Assembly (NCBI GenBank): GCA_035771175.1
Contig: CM069610.1
Location: 25,882,501-25,946,500 of the forward strand
DNA: 64,000 nt
DNA from: Paratinospora sagittata
Taxonomy: Eukaryota > Streptophyta > Magnoliopsida > Ranunculales > Menispermaceae
Direction of reading: 5' to 3'
Below the pieces are notes generated by a model. That model was not told the origin of the DNA, did not search any database, and worked only from the letters and a program-made list of their open reading frames with translations. A program made the translations under genes and the position numbers. Positions 36,175-49,184 of the stretch are shown one piece after another. Positions within the stretch are counted from its first letter, which is position 1; every line of letters starts with the position of its first letter.

Positions 36175-39100
36175 TTTTCAGAGTTTTAGTGCTGAGATTG
36201 ATCGAGAGGTTACCCTACACACCAAAGATCAAACAAATGCATTAGGCAAGACATATGTCTTCGTTTTACGAGCTTGATCTTTGTAGACTTCGAAAGCTAT
36301 TGTTTGATGTGTTCTTGATGCAAGACAATTGATGTGTTCTATTTTGTTGTGTTATCTTACCGAGACCACTTCATATACTTACAACTTAAAACAATGGATA
36401 GCCTCTGCAAATTTAAGCACAAAAGGGATAAAATGAAGAACTTGGTGATCAACGACGTTATCATCAAGACAAATTGCAAATTTGATTCTATTCGAAGCTA
36501 TTTTTGACAAATGCAAGAATCATTACTTTCTTCTCTTGGAAAATTCTTTGGAAAGCTCAATCTAACTTGCAAAAATCGTGGGTGTTGTATTTTTGAAAAT
36601 CAGAGAATGAGTGTTTTATAAAATTAGAAGTTGCGTGTTAAAGAGCAAGAGAGTACAAAATGATTTGAATTCAAAACATTGTTTAATCTAAAGTTGTTTT
36701 GGGCATGCGAGACAATAGGAATCATCTAGGTGTTAGTAGAGAATATTTCAATTAAGATAACCTGGAGAAATTGTGTATGGAATAGAAAAATCGAGCAAGC
36801 AGAAGTGCCCACATTTTTCTCGTTAGAAATATCAGATTTTTTTCCCAGACGTGAATAGCGAGCTGTTGGGTTGTGTATCATGTTCTCAATTGACAGATAG
36901 CAGGCTATAGCAGGTCGATATACACAAACCCGAGAGCTCGAGTTTTACGGACTTTCCGATAGCGTGTTATCGAGGCCTATAGCGCGTTATTGCCCATTTT
37001 ACTAAAAATGGAAAGATCACGGCAACAACTTTATAGCGAGTTATCAAAGGGGATAGCACGCTATAGACAATATTCCAGGAAAACATATGTTTTACTATAG
37101 AACCCTATCAGCGTGCTATCAACACTGATAGTGTGCTAGTGCCTTCAGGAAAAATTTGGCAAATTGCTGGATAGCCTTATTTTTGAAATATTAATATTTT
37201 GACACTCAAGAACCATTCCTTTAACTCAAAACATATTGATATAAGATTAAAAACTTTTAAATAATTCAAAACTCATTGAAATTATGATTAAAACCTTTCG
37301 GAAAACATTTTTTCAAAATGAAATACTATATCGAAGTGATTTTGAAGACTTTGCAATTTTCAGAGTTTTAGTGCTGAGATTGATCGAGAGGTTACCCTAC
37401 ACACCAAAGATCAAACAAATGCATTAGGCAAGACATATGTCTTCGTTTTACGAGCTTGATCTTTGTAGACTTCGAAAGCTATTGTTTGATGTGTTCTTGA
37501 TGCAAGACAATTGATGTGTTCTTTTTTGTTGTGTTATCTTACCGAGACCACTTCATATACTTACAACTTAAAACAATGGATAGCCTCTGCAAATTTAAGC
37601 ACAAAAGGGATAAAATGAAGAACTTGCTGATCAACGACGTTATCATCAAGACAAATTGCAAATTTGATTCTATTCGAAGCTATTTTTGACAAATGCAAGA
37701 ATCATTACTTTTTCTTCTCTTGAAAAATTCTTTGGAAAGCTCAATCTAACTTGCAAAAATCGTGTGTGTTGTATTTTAGAAAATCAGAGAATGAGCGTTT
37801 TATAAAATTAGAAGTTGCGGGTTAAAGAGCAAGAGAGTACAAAATGATTTGAATTCAAAACATTGTTTAATCTAAAGTTGTTTTGGGCATGCGCGACAAT
37901 AGGAATCATCAAGGTGTTAGTAGAGAATATTTCAATTAAGATAACCTGGAGAAATTGTGTATGGAATAGAAAAATCGAGCAAGCAGAAGTGCCCACATTT
38001 TTCTCGTTAGAAATAATAGATTTTTGTCTGAGACGTGGATAGTGTGCTATTGGGTTGCGTATCATGTTCTCAATTGACAGATAGCAGGCTATAGCGGGTC
38101 GATATACACAAACCCGAGAGCTCGAGTTTTACGGACTTTCCGATAGCGTGTTATCGAGGCCTATAGCGCGCTATTGCCCATTTTACTAAAAATGGAAAGA
38201 TCACGGCAACAGCTTTATAGCGAGTTATCAAAGGGGATAGCGCGCTATAGACAATATTCCAGAAAAACAAATGTTTTATTATAGAACCCTATTAGCGTGC
38301 TATCAACACTGATAGTGCGCTAGTGCCTTCAGGAAAATTTTGACAAATTGCTGGATAGACTTATTTTTGAGAAATTAATATTTTGACACTCAAGAACCAT
38401 TCCATTAACTCAAAACATATTGATATAAGATTAAAAACTTTTAAATAATTCAAAACTCATTGAAATTATGATTAAAACCTTTCGGAAAACATTTTTTCAA
38501 AATGAAATACTATATCGAAGTGATTTTGAAGACTTTGCAATTTTCAGAGTTTTAGTGCTGAGATTGATCGAGAGGTTACCCTACACACCAAAGATCAAAC
38601 AAATGCATTAGGCAAGACATATGTCTTCGTTTTACGAGCTTGATCTTTGTAGACTTCGAAAGCTATTGTTTGATGTGTTCTTGATGCAAGACAATTGATG
38701 TGTTCTATTTTGTTGTGTTATCTTACCGAGACCACTTCATATACTTACAACTTAAAACAATGGATAGCCTCTGCCAATTTAAGCACAAAAGGGATAAAAT
38801 GAAGAACTTGCTGATCAACGACGTTATCATCAAGACAGATTGCAAATTTGATTCTATTCGAAGCTATTTTTGACAAATGCAAGAATCATTACTTTCTTCT
38901 CTTGGAAAATTCTTTGGAAAGCTCAATCTAACTTGCAAAAATCGTGGTTGTTGTATTTTTGAAAATCAGAGAATGAGTGTTTTATAAAATTAGAAGTTGC
39001 GTGTTAAAGAGCAAGAGAGTACAAAATGATTTGAATTCAAAACATTGTTTAATCTAAAGTTGTTTTGGGCATGCGAGACAATAGGAATCATCTAGGTGTT

Positions 39101-39722
39101 AGTAGAGAATATTTCAGTTAAGATAACCTGGAGAAATTGTGTATGGAATAGAAAAATCGAGCAAGCAGAAGTGCCCACATTTTTCTCGTTAGAAATATCA
39201 GATTTTTTTCCCAGACGTGAATAGCGAGCTGTTGGGTTGTGTATCATGTTCTCAATCGACAGATAGCAGGCTATAGCAGGTCGATATACACAAACCCGAG
39301 AGCTCGAGTTTTACGGACTTTCTGATAGCGTGTTATCGAGGCCTATAGCGCGTTATTGCCCATTTTACTAAAAATGGAAAGATCACGGCAACAACTTTAT
39401 AGCGAGTTATCAAAGGGGATAGCACGCTATAGACAATATTCCAGAAAAACATATGTTTTACTATAGAACCCTATCAGCGTGCTATCAACACTGATAGTGT
39501 GCTAGTGCCTTCAGGAAAAATTTGGCAAATTGCTGGATAGCCTTATTTTTGAAATATTAATATTTTGACACTCAAGAACCATTCCTTTAACTCAAAACAT
39601 ATTGATATAAGATTAAAAACTTTTAAATAATTCAAAACTCATTGAAATTATGATTAAAACCTTTCGGAAAACATTTTTTCAAAATGAAATACTATATCGA
39701 AGTGATTTTGAAGACTTTGCAA
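36175..39722. repeat. Trimeric segment B-A-B, first copy
   Basis: Monomers start at 36175, 37357 and 38541, total 3548 bp. The markers are CGTGGGTGTTG in the first B, CCCTATTAGCGTGC and TGTCTGAGACGTGGATAGTG in A, and ATTTCAGTTAAG and CTTTCTGATAGCG in the second B. All recur in the same order in the next 3548 bp. Confidence 0.92.
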
Positions 39723-42700
39723 TTTTCAGAGTTTTAGTGCTGAGATTGATCGAGAGGTTACCCTACACACCAAAGATCAAACAAATGCATTAGGCAAGAC
39801 ATATGTCTTCGTTTTACGAGCTTGATCTTTGTAGACTTCGAAAGCTATTGTTTGATGTGTTCTTGATGCAAGACAATTGATGTGTTCTATTTTGTTGTGT
39901 TATCTTACCGAGACCACTTCATATACTTACAACTTAAAACAATGGATAGCCTCTGCAAATTTAAGCACAAAAGGGATAAAATGAAGAACTTGGTGATCAA
40001 CGACGTTATCATCAAGACAAATTGCAAATTTGATTCTATTCGAAGCTATTTTTGACAAATGCAAGAATCATTACTTTCTTCTCTTGGAAAATTCTTTGGA
40101 AAGCTCAATCTAACTTGCAAAAATCGTGGGTGTTGTATTTTTGAAAATCAGAGAATGAGTGTTTTATAAAATTAGAAGTTGCGTGTTAAAGAGCAAGAGA
40201 GTACAAAATGATTTGAATTCAAAACATTGTTTAATCTAAAGTTGTTTTGGGCATGCGAGACAATAGGAATCATCTAGGTGTTAGTAGAGAATATTTCAAT
40301 TAAGATAACCTGGAGAAATTGTGTATGGAATAGAAAAATCGAGCAAGCAGAAGTGCCCACATTTTTCTCGTTAGAAATATCAGATTTTTTTCCCAGACGT
40401 GAATAGCGAGCTGTTGGGTTGTGTATCATGTTCTCAATTGACAGATAGCAGGCTATAGCAGGTCGATATACACAAACCCGAGAGCTCGAGTTTTACGGAC
40501 TTTCCGATAGCGTGTTATCGAGGCCTATAGCGCGTTATTGCCCATTTTACTAAAAATGGAAAGATCACGGCAACAACTTTATAGCGAGTTATCAAAGGGG
40601 ATAGCACGCTATAGACAATATTCCAGGAAAACATATGTTTTACTATAGAACCCTATCAGCGTGCTATCAACACTGATAGTGTGCTAGTGCCTTCAGGAAA
40701 AATTTGGCAAATTGCTGGATAGCCTTATTTTTGAAATATTAATATTTTGACACTCAAGAACCATTCCTTTAACTCAAAACATATTGATATAAGATTAAAA
40801 ACTTTTAAATAATTCAAAACTCATTGAAATTATGATTAAAACCTTTCGGAAAACATTTTTTCAAAATGAAATACTATATCGAAGTGATTTTGAAGACTTT
40901 GCAATTTTCAGAGTTTTAGTGCTGAGATTGATCGAGAGGTTACCCTACACACCAAAGATCAAACAAATGCATTAGGCAAGACATATGTCTTCGTTTTACG
41001 AGCTTGATCTTTGTAGACTTCGAAAGCTATTGTTTGATGTGTTCTTGATGCAAGACAATTGATGTGTTCTTTTTTGTTGTGTTATCTTACCGAGACCACT
41101 TCATATACTTACAACTTAAAACAATGGATAGCCTCTGCAAATTTAAGCACAAAAGGGATAAAATGAAGAACTTGCTGATCAACGACGTTATCATCAAGAC
41201 AAATTGCAAATTTGATTCTATTCGAAGCTATTTTTGACAAATGCAAGAATCATTACTTTTTCTTCTCTTGAAAAATTCTTTGGAAAGCTCAATCTAACTT
41301 GCAAAAATCGTGTGTGTTGTATTTTAGAAAATCAGAGAATGAGCGTTTTATAAAATTAGAAGTTGCGGGTTAAAGAGCAAGAGAGTACAAAATGATTTGA
41401 ATTCAAAACATTGTTTAATCTAAAGTTGTTTTGGGCATGCGCGACAATAGGAATCATCAAGGTGTTAGTAGAGAATATTTCAATTAAGATAACCTGGAGA
41501 AATTGTGTATGGAATAGAAAAATCGAGCAAGCAGAAGTGCCCACATTTTTCTCGTTAGAAATAATAGATTTTTGTCTGAGACGTGGATAGTGTGCTATTG
41601 GGTTGCGTATCATGTTCTCAATTGACAGATAGCAGGCTATAGCGGGTCGATATACACAAACCCGAGAGCTCGAGTTTTACGGACTTTCCGATAGCGTGTT
41701 ATCGAGGCCTATAGCGCGCTATTGCCCATTTTACTAAAAATGGAAAGATCACGGCAACAGCTTTATAGCGAGTTATCAAAGGGGATAGCGCGCTATAGAC
41801 AATATTCCAGAAAAACAAATGTTTTATTATAGAACCCTATTAGCGTGCTATCAACACTGATAGTGCGCTAGTGCCTTCAGGAAAATTTTGACAAATTGCT
41901 GGATAGACTTATTTTTGAGAAATTAATATTTTGACCCTCAAGAACCATTCCATTAACTCAAAACATATTGATATAAGATTAAAAACTTTTAAATAATTCA
42001 AAACTCATTGAAATTATGATTAAAACCTTTCGGAAAACATTTTTTCAAAATGAAATACTATATCGAAGTGATTTTGAAGACTTTGCAATTTTCAGAGTTT
42101 TAGTGCTGAGATTGATCGAGAGGTTACCCTACACACCAAAGATCAAACAAATGCATTAGGCAAGACATATGTCTTCGTTTTACGAGCTTGATCTTTGTAG
42201 ACTTCGAAAGCTATTGTTTGATGTGTTCTTGATGCAAGACAATTGATGTGTTCTATTTTGTTGTGTTATCTTACCGAGACCACTTCATATACTTACAACT
42301 TAAAACAATGGATAGCCTCTGCCAATTTAAGCACAAAAGGGATAAAATGAAGAACTTGCTGATCAACGACGTTATCATCAAGACAGATTGCAAATTTGAT
42401 TCTATTCGAAGCTATTTTTGACAAATGCAAGAATCATTACTTTCTTCTCTTGGAAAATTCTTTGGAAAGCTCAATCTAACTTGCAAAAATCGTGGTTGTT
42501 GTATTTTTGAAAATCAGAGAATGAGTGTTTTATAAAATTAGAAGTTGCGTGTTAAAGAGCAAGAGAGTACAAAATGATTTGAATTCAAAACATTGTTTAA
42601 TCTAAAGTTGTTTTGGGCATGCGAGACAATAGGAATCATCTAGGTGTTAGTAGAGAATATTTCAGTTAAGATAACCTGGAGAAATTGTGTATGGAATAGA

Positions 42701-43270
42701 AAAATCGAGCAAGCAGAAGTGCCCACATTTTTCTCGTTAGAAATATCAGATTTTTTTCCCAGACGTGAATAGCGAGCTGTTGGGTTGTGTATCATGTTCT
42801 CAATTGACAGATAGCAGGCTATAGCAGGTCGATATACACAAACCCGAGAGCTCGAGTTTTACGGACTTTCTGATAGCGTGTTATCGAGGCCTATAGCGCG
42901 TTATTGCCCATTTTACTAAAAATGGAAAGATCACGGCAACAACTTTATAGCGAGTTATCAAAGGGGATAGCACGCTATAGACAATATTCCAGAAAAACAT
43001 ATGTTTTACTATAGAACCCTATCAGCGTGCTATCAACACTGATAGTGTGCTAGTGCCTTCAGGAAAAATTTGGCAAATTGCTGGATAGCCTTATTTTTGA
43101 AATATTAATATTTTGACACTCAAGAACCATTCCTTTAACTCAAAACATATTGATATAAGATTAAAAACTTTTAAATAATTCAAAACTCATTGAAATTATG
43201 ATTAAAACCTTTCGGAAAACATTTTTTCAAAATGAAATACTATATCGAAGTGATTTTGAAGACTTTGCAA
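39723..43270. repeat. Trimeric segment B-A-B, second copy
   Basis: Monomers start at 39723, 40905 and 42089, and carry the same ordered set of private variants as 36175-39722. The two segments meet directly, creating the B-B doublet at 38541-40904 that breaks the alternation. Confidence 0.92.
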
Positions 43271-44454
43271 TTTTCAGAGTTTTAGTGTTGAGATTGATCG
43301 AGAGGTTACCCTACACACCAAAGATCAAACAAATGCATTAGGCAAGACATATGTCTTCGTTTTACGAGCTTGATCTTTGTAGACTTCGAAAGCTATTGTT
43401 TGATGTGTTCTTGATGCAAGACAATTGATGTGTTCTATTTTGTTGTGTTATCTTACCGAGACCACTTCATATACTTACAACTTAAAACAATGGATAGCCT
43501 CTGCAAATTTAAGCACAAAAGGGATAAAATGAAGAACTTGCTGATCAACGACGTTATCATCAAGACAAATTGCAAATTTGATTCTATTCGAAGCTATTTT
43601 TGACAAATGCAAGAATCATTACTTTTTCTTCTCTTGAAAAATTCTTTGGAAAGCTCAATCTAATTTGCAAAAATCGTGTGTGTTGTATTTTAGAAAATCA
43701 GAGAATGAGCGTTTTATAAAATTAGAAGTTGCGGGTTAAAGAGCAAGAGAGTACAAAATGATTTGAATTCAAAACATTGTTTAATCTAAAGTTGTTTTGG
43801 GCATGCGCGACAATAGGAATCATCAAGGTGTTAGTAGAGAATATTTCAATTAAGATAACCTGGAGAAATTGTGTATGGAATAGAAAAATCGAGCAAGCAG
43901 AAGTGCCCACATTTTTCTCGTTAGAAATAATAGATTTTTGTCTGAGACGTGGATAGTGTGCTATTGGGTTGCGTATCATGTTCTCAATTGACAGATAGCA
44001 GGCTATAGCGGGTCGATATACACAAACCCGAGAGCTCGAGTTTTACGGACTTTCCGATAGCGTGTTATCGAGGCCTATAGCGCGCTATTGCCCATTTTAC
44101 TAAAAATGGAAAGATCACGGCAACAGCTTTATAGCGAGTTATCAAAGGGGATAGCGCGCTATAGACAATATTCCAGAAAAACAAATGTTTTATTATAGAA
44201 CCCTATCAGCGTGCTATCAACACTGATAGTGCGCTAGTGCCTTCAGGAAAATTTTGACAAATTGCTGGATAGACTTATTTTTGAGAAATTAATATTTTGA
44301 CACTCAAGAACCATTCCATTAACTCAAAACATATTGATATAAGATTAAAAACTTTTAAATAATTCAAAACTCATTGAAATTATGATTAAAACCTTTCGGA
44401 AAACATTTTTTCAAAATGAAATACTATATCGAAGTGATTTTGAAGACTTTGCAA
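43271..44454. repeat. Type A satellite monomer
   Basis: 1184 bp, with the TGTCTGAGACGTGGATAGTG variant of the A copies at 37357 and 40905 but CCCTATCAGCG instead of CCCTATTAGCG. Confidence 0.92.
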
Positions 44455-46819
44455 TTTTCAGAGTTTTAGTGCTGAGATTGATCGAGAGGTTACCCTACAC
44501 ACCAAAGATCAAACAAATGCATTAGGCAAGACATATGTCTTCGTTTTACGAGCTTGATCTTTGTAGACTTCGAAAGCTATTGTTTGATGTGTTCTTGATG
44601 CAAGACAATTGATGTGTTCTATTTTGTTGTGTTATCTTACCGAGACCACTTCATATACTTACAACTTAAAACAATGGATAGCCTCTGCCAATTTAAGCAC
44701 AAAAGGGATAAAATGAAGAACTTGCTGATCAACGACGTTATCATCAAGACAGATTGCAAATTTGATTCTATTCAAAGCTATTTTTGACAAATGCAAGAAT
44801 CATTACTTTCTTCTCTTGAAAAATTCTTAGGAAAGCTCAATCTAACTTGCAAAAATCGTGGTTGTTGTATTTTTGAAAATCAGAGAATGAGTGTTTTATA
44901 AAATTAGAAGTTGCGTGTTAAAGAGCAAGAGAGTACAAAATGATTTGAATTCAAAACATTGTTTAATCTAAAGTTGTTTTGGGCATGCGAGACAATAGGA
45001 ATCATCTAGGTGTTAGTAGAGAATATTTCAATTAAGATAACCTGGAGAAATTGTGTATGGAATAGAAAAATCGAGCAAGCAGAAGTGCCCACATTTTTCT
45101 CGTTAGAAATATCAGATTTTTTTCCCAGACGTGAATAGCGAGCTGTTGGGTTGTGTATCATGTTCTCAATTGACAGATAGCAGGCTATAGATGGTCGATA
45201 TACACAAACCCGAGAGCTCGAGTTTTACGGACTTTCCGGTAGCGTGTTATCGAGGCCTATAGCGCGTTATTGCCCATTTTACTAAAAATTGAAAGATCAC
45301 GGCAACAACTTTATAGCGAGTTATCAAAGGGGATAGCACGCTATAGACAATATTCCAGAAAAACATATGTTTTACTATAGAACCCTATCAGCGTGCTATC
45401 AACACTGATAGTGTGCTAGTGCCTTCAGGAAAAATTTGGCAAATTGCTGGATAGCCTTATTTTTGAAATATTAATATTTTGACACTCAAGAACCATTCCT
45501 TTAACTCAAAACATATTGATATAAGATTAAAAACTTTTAAATAATTCAAAACTCATTGAAATTATGATTAAAACCTTTCGGAAAACATTTTTTCAAAATG
45601 AAATACTATATCGAAGTGATTTTGAAGACTTTGCAATTTTCAGAGTTTTAGTGCTGAGATTGATCGAGAGGTTACCCTACACACCAAAGATCAAACAAAT
45701 GCATTAGGCAAGACATATGTCTTCGTTTTACGAGCTTGATCTTTGTAGACTTCGAAAGCTATTGTTTGATGTGTTCTTGATGCAAGACAATTGATGTGTT
45801 CTATTTTGTTGTGTTATCTTACCGAGACCACTTCATATACTTACAACTTAAAACAATGGATAGCCTCTGCAAATTTAAGCACAAAAGGGATAAAATGAAG
45901 AACTTGCTGATCAACGACGTTATCATCAAGACAAATTGCAAATTTGATTCTATTCGAAGCTATTTTTGACAAATGCAAGAATCATTACTTTTTCTTCTCT
46001 TGAAAAATTCTTTGGAAAGCTCAATCTAACTTGCAAAAATCGTGTGTGTTGTATTTTAGAAAATCAGAGAATGAGCGTTTTATAAAATTAGAAGTTCCGG
46101 GTTAAAGAGCAAGAGAATACAAAATGATTTGAATTCAAAACATTGTTTAATCTGAAGTTGTTTTGGGCATGCGCGACAATAGGAATCATCTAGGTGTTAG
46201 TAGAGAATATTTCAATTAAGATAACCTGGAGAAATTGTGTATGGAATAGAAAAATCGAGCAAGCAGAAGTGCCCACATTTTTCTCATTAGAAATAATAGA
46301 TTTTTGTCTCAGACGTGGATAGCGTGCTATTGGGTTGCGTATCATGTTCTCAATTGACAGATAGCAGGCTATAGCGGGTCGATATACACAAACCCGAGAG
46401 CTCGAGTTTTACGGACTTTCCGATAGCGTGTTATCGAGGCCTATAGCGCGCTATTGCCCATTTTACTAAAAATGGAAAGATCACGACAACAGCTTTATAG
46501 CGAGTTATCAAAGGGGATAGCGCGCTATAGACAATATTCCAGAAAAACAAATTTTTTATTATAGAACCCTATCAGCGTGCTATCAACACTGATAGTGCGC
46601 TAGTGCCTTCAGGAAAATTTTGACAAATTGCTGGATAGACTTATTTTTGAGAAATTAATATTTTGACACTCAAGAACCATTCCATTAACTCAAAACATAT
46701 TGATATAAGATTAAAAACTTTTAAATAATTCAAAACTCATTGAAATTATGATTAAACCTTTCGGAAAACATTTTTTCAAAATGAAATACTATATCGAAGT
46801 GATTTTGAAGACTTTGCAA
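44455..46819. repeat. Satellite dimer (B 44455, A 45637)
   Basis: 2365 bp. B has GCTATAGATGGTCGATA and TTTCCGGTAGCG. A has AGAAGTTCCGGGTTAAAG, GAGAATACAAAATG, TTAATCTGAAGTTG, TTTCTCATTAG, ATCACGACAACAG and a one-base loss in GATTAAACCTTTCGG. Confidence 0.93.
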
Positions 46820-49184
46820 TTTTCAGAGTTTTAGTGCTGAGATTGATCGAGAGGTTACCCTACACACCAAAGATCAAACAAATGCATTAGGCAAGACATA
46901 TGTCTTCGTTTTACGAGCTTGATCTTTGTAGACTTCGAAAGCTATTGTTTGATGTGTTCTTGATGCAAGACAATTGATGTGTTCTATTTTGTTGTGTTAT
47001 CTTACCGAGACCACTTCATATACTTACAACTTAAAACAATGGATAGCCTCTGCCAATTTAAGCACAAAAGGGATAAAATGAAGAACTTGCTGATCAACGA
47101 CGTTATCATCAAGACAGATTGCAAATTTGATTCTATTCGAAGCTATTTTTGACAAATGCAAGAATCATTACTTTCTTCTCTTGAAAAATTCTTAGGAAAG
47201 CTCAATCTAACTTGCAAAAATCGTGGTTGTTGTATTTTTGAAAATCAGAGAATGAGGGTTTTATAAAATTAGAAGTTGCGTGTTAAAGAGCAAGAGAGTA
47301 CAAAATGATTTGAATTCAAAACATTGTTTAATCTAAAGTTGTTTTGGGCATGCGAGACAATAGGAATCATCTAGGTGTTAGTAGAGAATATTTCAATTAA
47401 GATAACCTGGAGAAATTGTGTATGGAATAGAAAAATCGAGCAAGCAGAAGTGCCCACATTTTTCTCGTTAGAAATATCAGATTTTTTTCCCAGACGTGAA
47501 TAGCGAGCTGTTGGGTTGTGTATCATGTTCTCAATTGACAGATAGCAGGCTATAGATGGTCGATATACACAAACCCGAGAGCTCGAGTTTTACGGACTTT
47601 CCGGTAGCGTGTTATCGAGGCCTATAGCGCGTTATTGCCCATTTTACTAAAAATTGAAAGATCACGGCAACAACTTTATAGCGAGTTATCAAAGGGGATA
47701 GCACGCTATAGACAATATTCCAGAAAAACATATGTTTTACTATAGAACCCTATCAGCGTGCTATCAACACTGATAGTGTGCTAGTGCCTTCAGGAAAAAT
47801 TTGGCAAATTGCTGGATAGCCTTATTTTTGAAATATTAATATTTTGACACTCAAGAACCATTCCTTTAACTCAAAACATATTGATATAAGATTAAAAACT
47901 TTTAAATAATTCAAAACTCATTGAAATTATGATTAAAACCTTTCGGAAAACATTTTTTCAAAATGAAATACTATATCGAAGTGATTTTGAAGACTTTGCA
48001 ATTTTCAGAGTTTTAGTGCTGAGATTGATCGAGAGGTTACCCTACACACCAAAGATCAAACAAATGCATTAGGCAAGACATATGTCTTCGTTTTACGAGC
48101 TTGATCTTTGTAGACTTCGAAAGCTATTGTTTGATGTGTTCTTGATGCAAGACAATTGATGTGTTCTATTTTGTTGTGTTATCTTACCGAGACCACTTCA
48201 TATACTTACAACTTAAAACAATGGATAGCCTCTGCAAATTTAAGCACAAAAGGGATAAAATGAAGAACTTGCTGATCAACGACGTTATCATCAAGACAAA
48301 TTGCAAATTTGATTCTATTCGAAGCTATTTTTGACAAATGCAAGAATCATTACTTTTTCTTCTCTTGAAAAATTCTTTGGAAAGCTCAATCTAACTTGCA
48401 AAAATCGTGTGTGTTGTATTTTAGAAAATCAGAGAATGAGCGTTTTATAAAATTAGAAGTTCCGGGTTAAAGAGCAAGAGAATACAAAATGATTTGAATT
48501 CAAAACATTGTTTAATCTGAAGTTGTTTTGGGCATGCGCGACAATAGGAATCATCTAGGTGTTAGTAGAGAATATTTCAATTAAGATAACCTGGAGAAAT
48601 TGTGTATGGAATAGAAAAATCGAGCAAGCAGAAGTGCCCACATTTTTCTCATTAGAAATAATAGATTTTTGTCTCAGACGTGGATAGCGTGCTATTGGGT
48701 TGCGTATCATGTTCTCAATTGACAGATAGCAGGCTATAGCGGGTCGATATACACAAACCCGAGAGCTCGAGTTTTACGGACTTTCCGATAGCGTGTTATC
48801 GAGGCCTATAGCGCGCTATTGCCCATTTTACTAAAAATGGAAAGATCACGACAACAGCTTTATAGCGAGTTATCAAAGGGGATAGCGCGCTATAGACAAT
48901 ATTCCAGAAAAACAAATTTTTTATTATAGAACCCTATCAGCGTGCTATCAACACTGATAGTGCGCTAGTGCCTTCAGGAAAATTTTGACAAATTGCTGGA
49001 TAGACTTATTTTTGAGAAATTAATATTTTGACACTCAAGAACCATTCCATTAACTCAAAACATATTGATATAAGATTAAAAACTTTTAAATAATTCAAAA
49101 CTCATTGAAATTATGATTAAACCTTTCGGAAAACATTTTTTCAAAATGAAATACTATATCGAAGTGATTTTGAAGACTTTGCAA
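46820..49184. repeat. Satellite dimer (B 46820, A 48002)
   Basis: 2365 bp, with the same private variants as 44455-46819 in both monomers, including the one-base loss in A. It adds GAATGAGGGTTTTATA in B. Confidence 0.93.

Noticed and set aside
37808..38065. 85-residue minus-strand frame in three A monomers (also 41356, 43722)
   Set aside because: Present only in A copies that share one recent origin and absent from other A copies; the identity reflects duplication and not selection.
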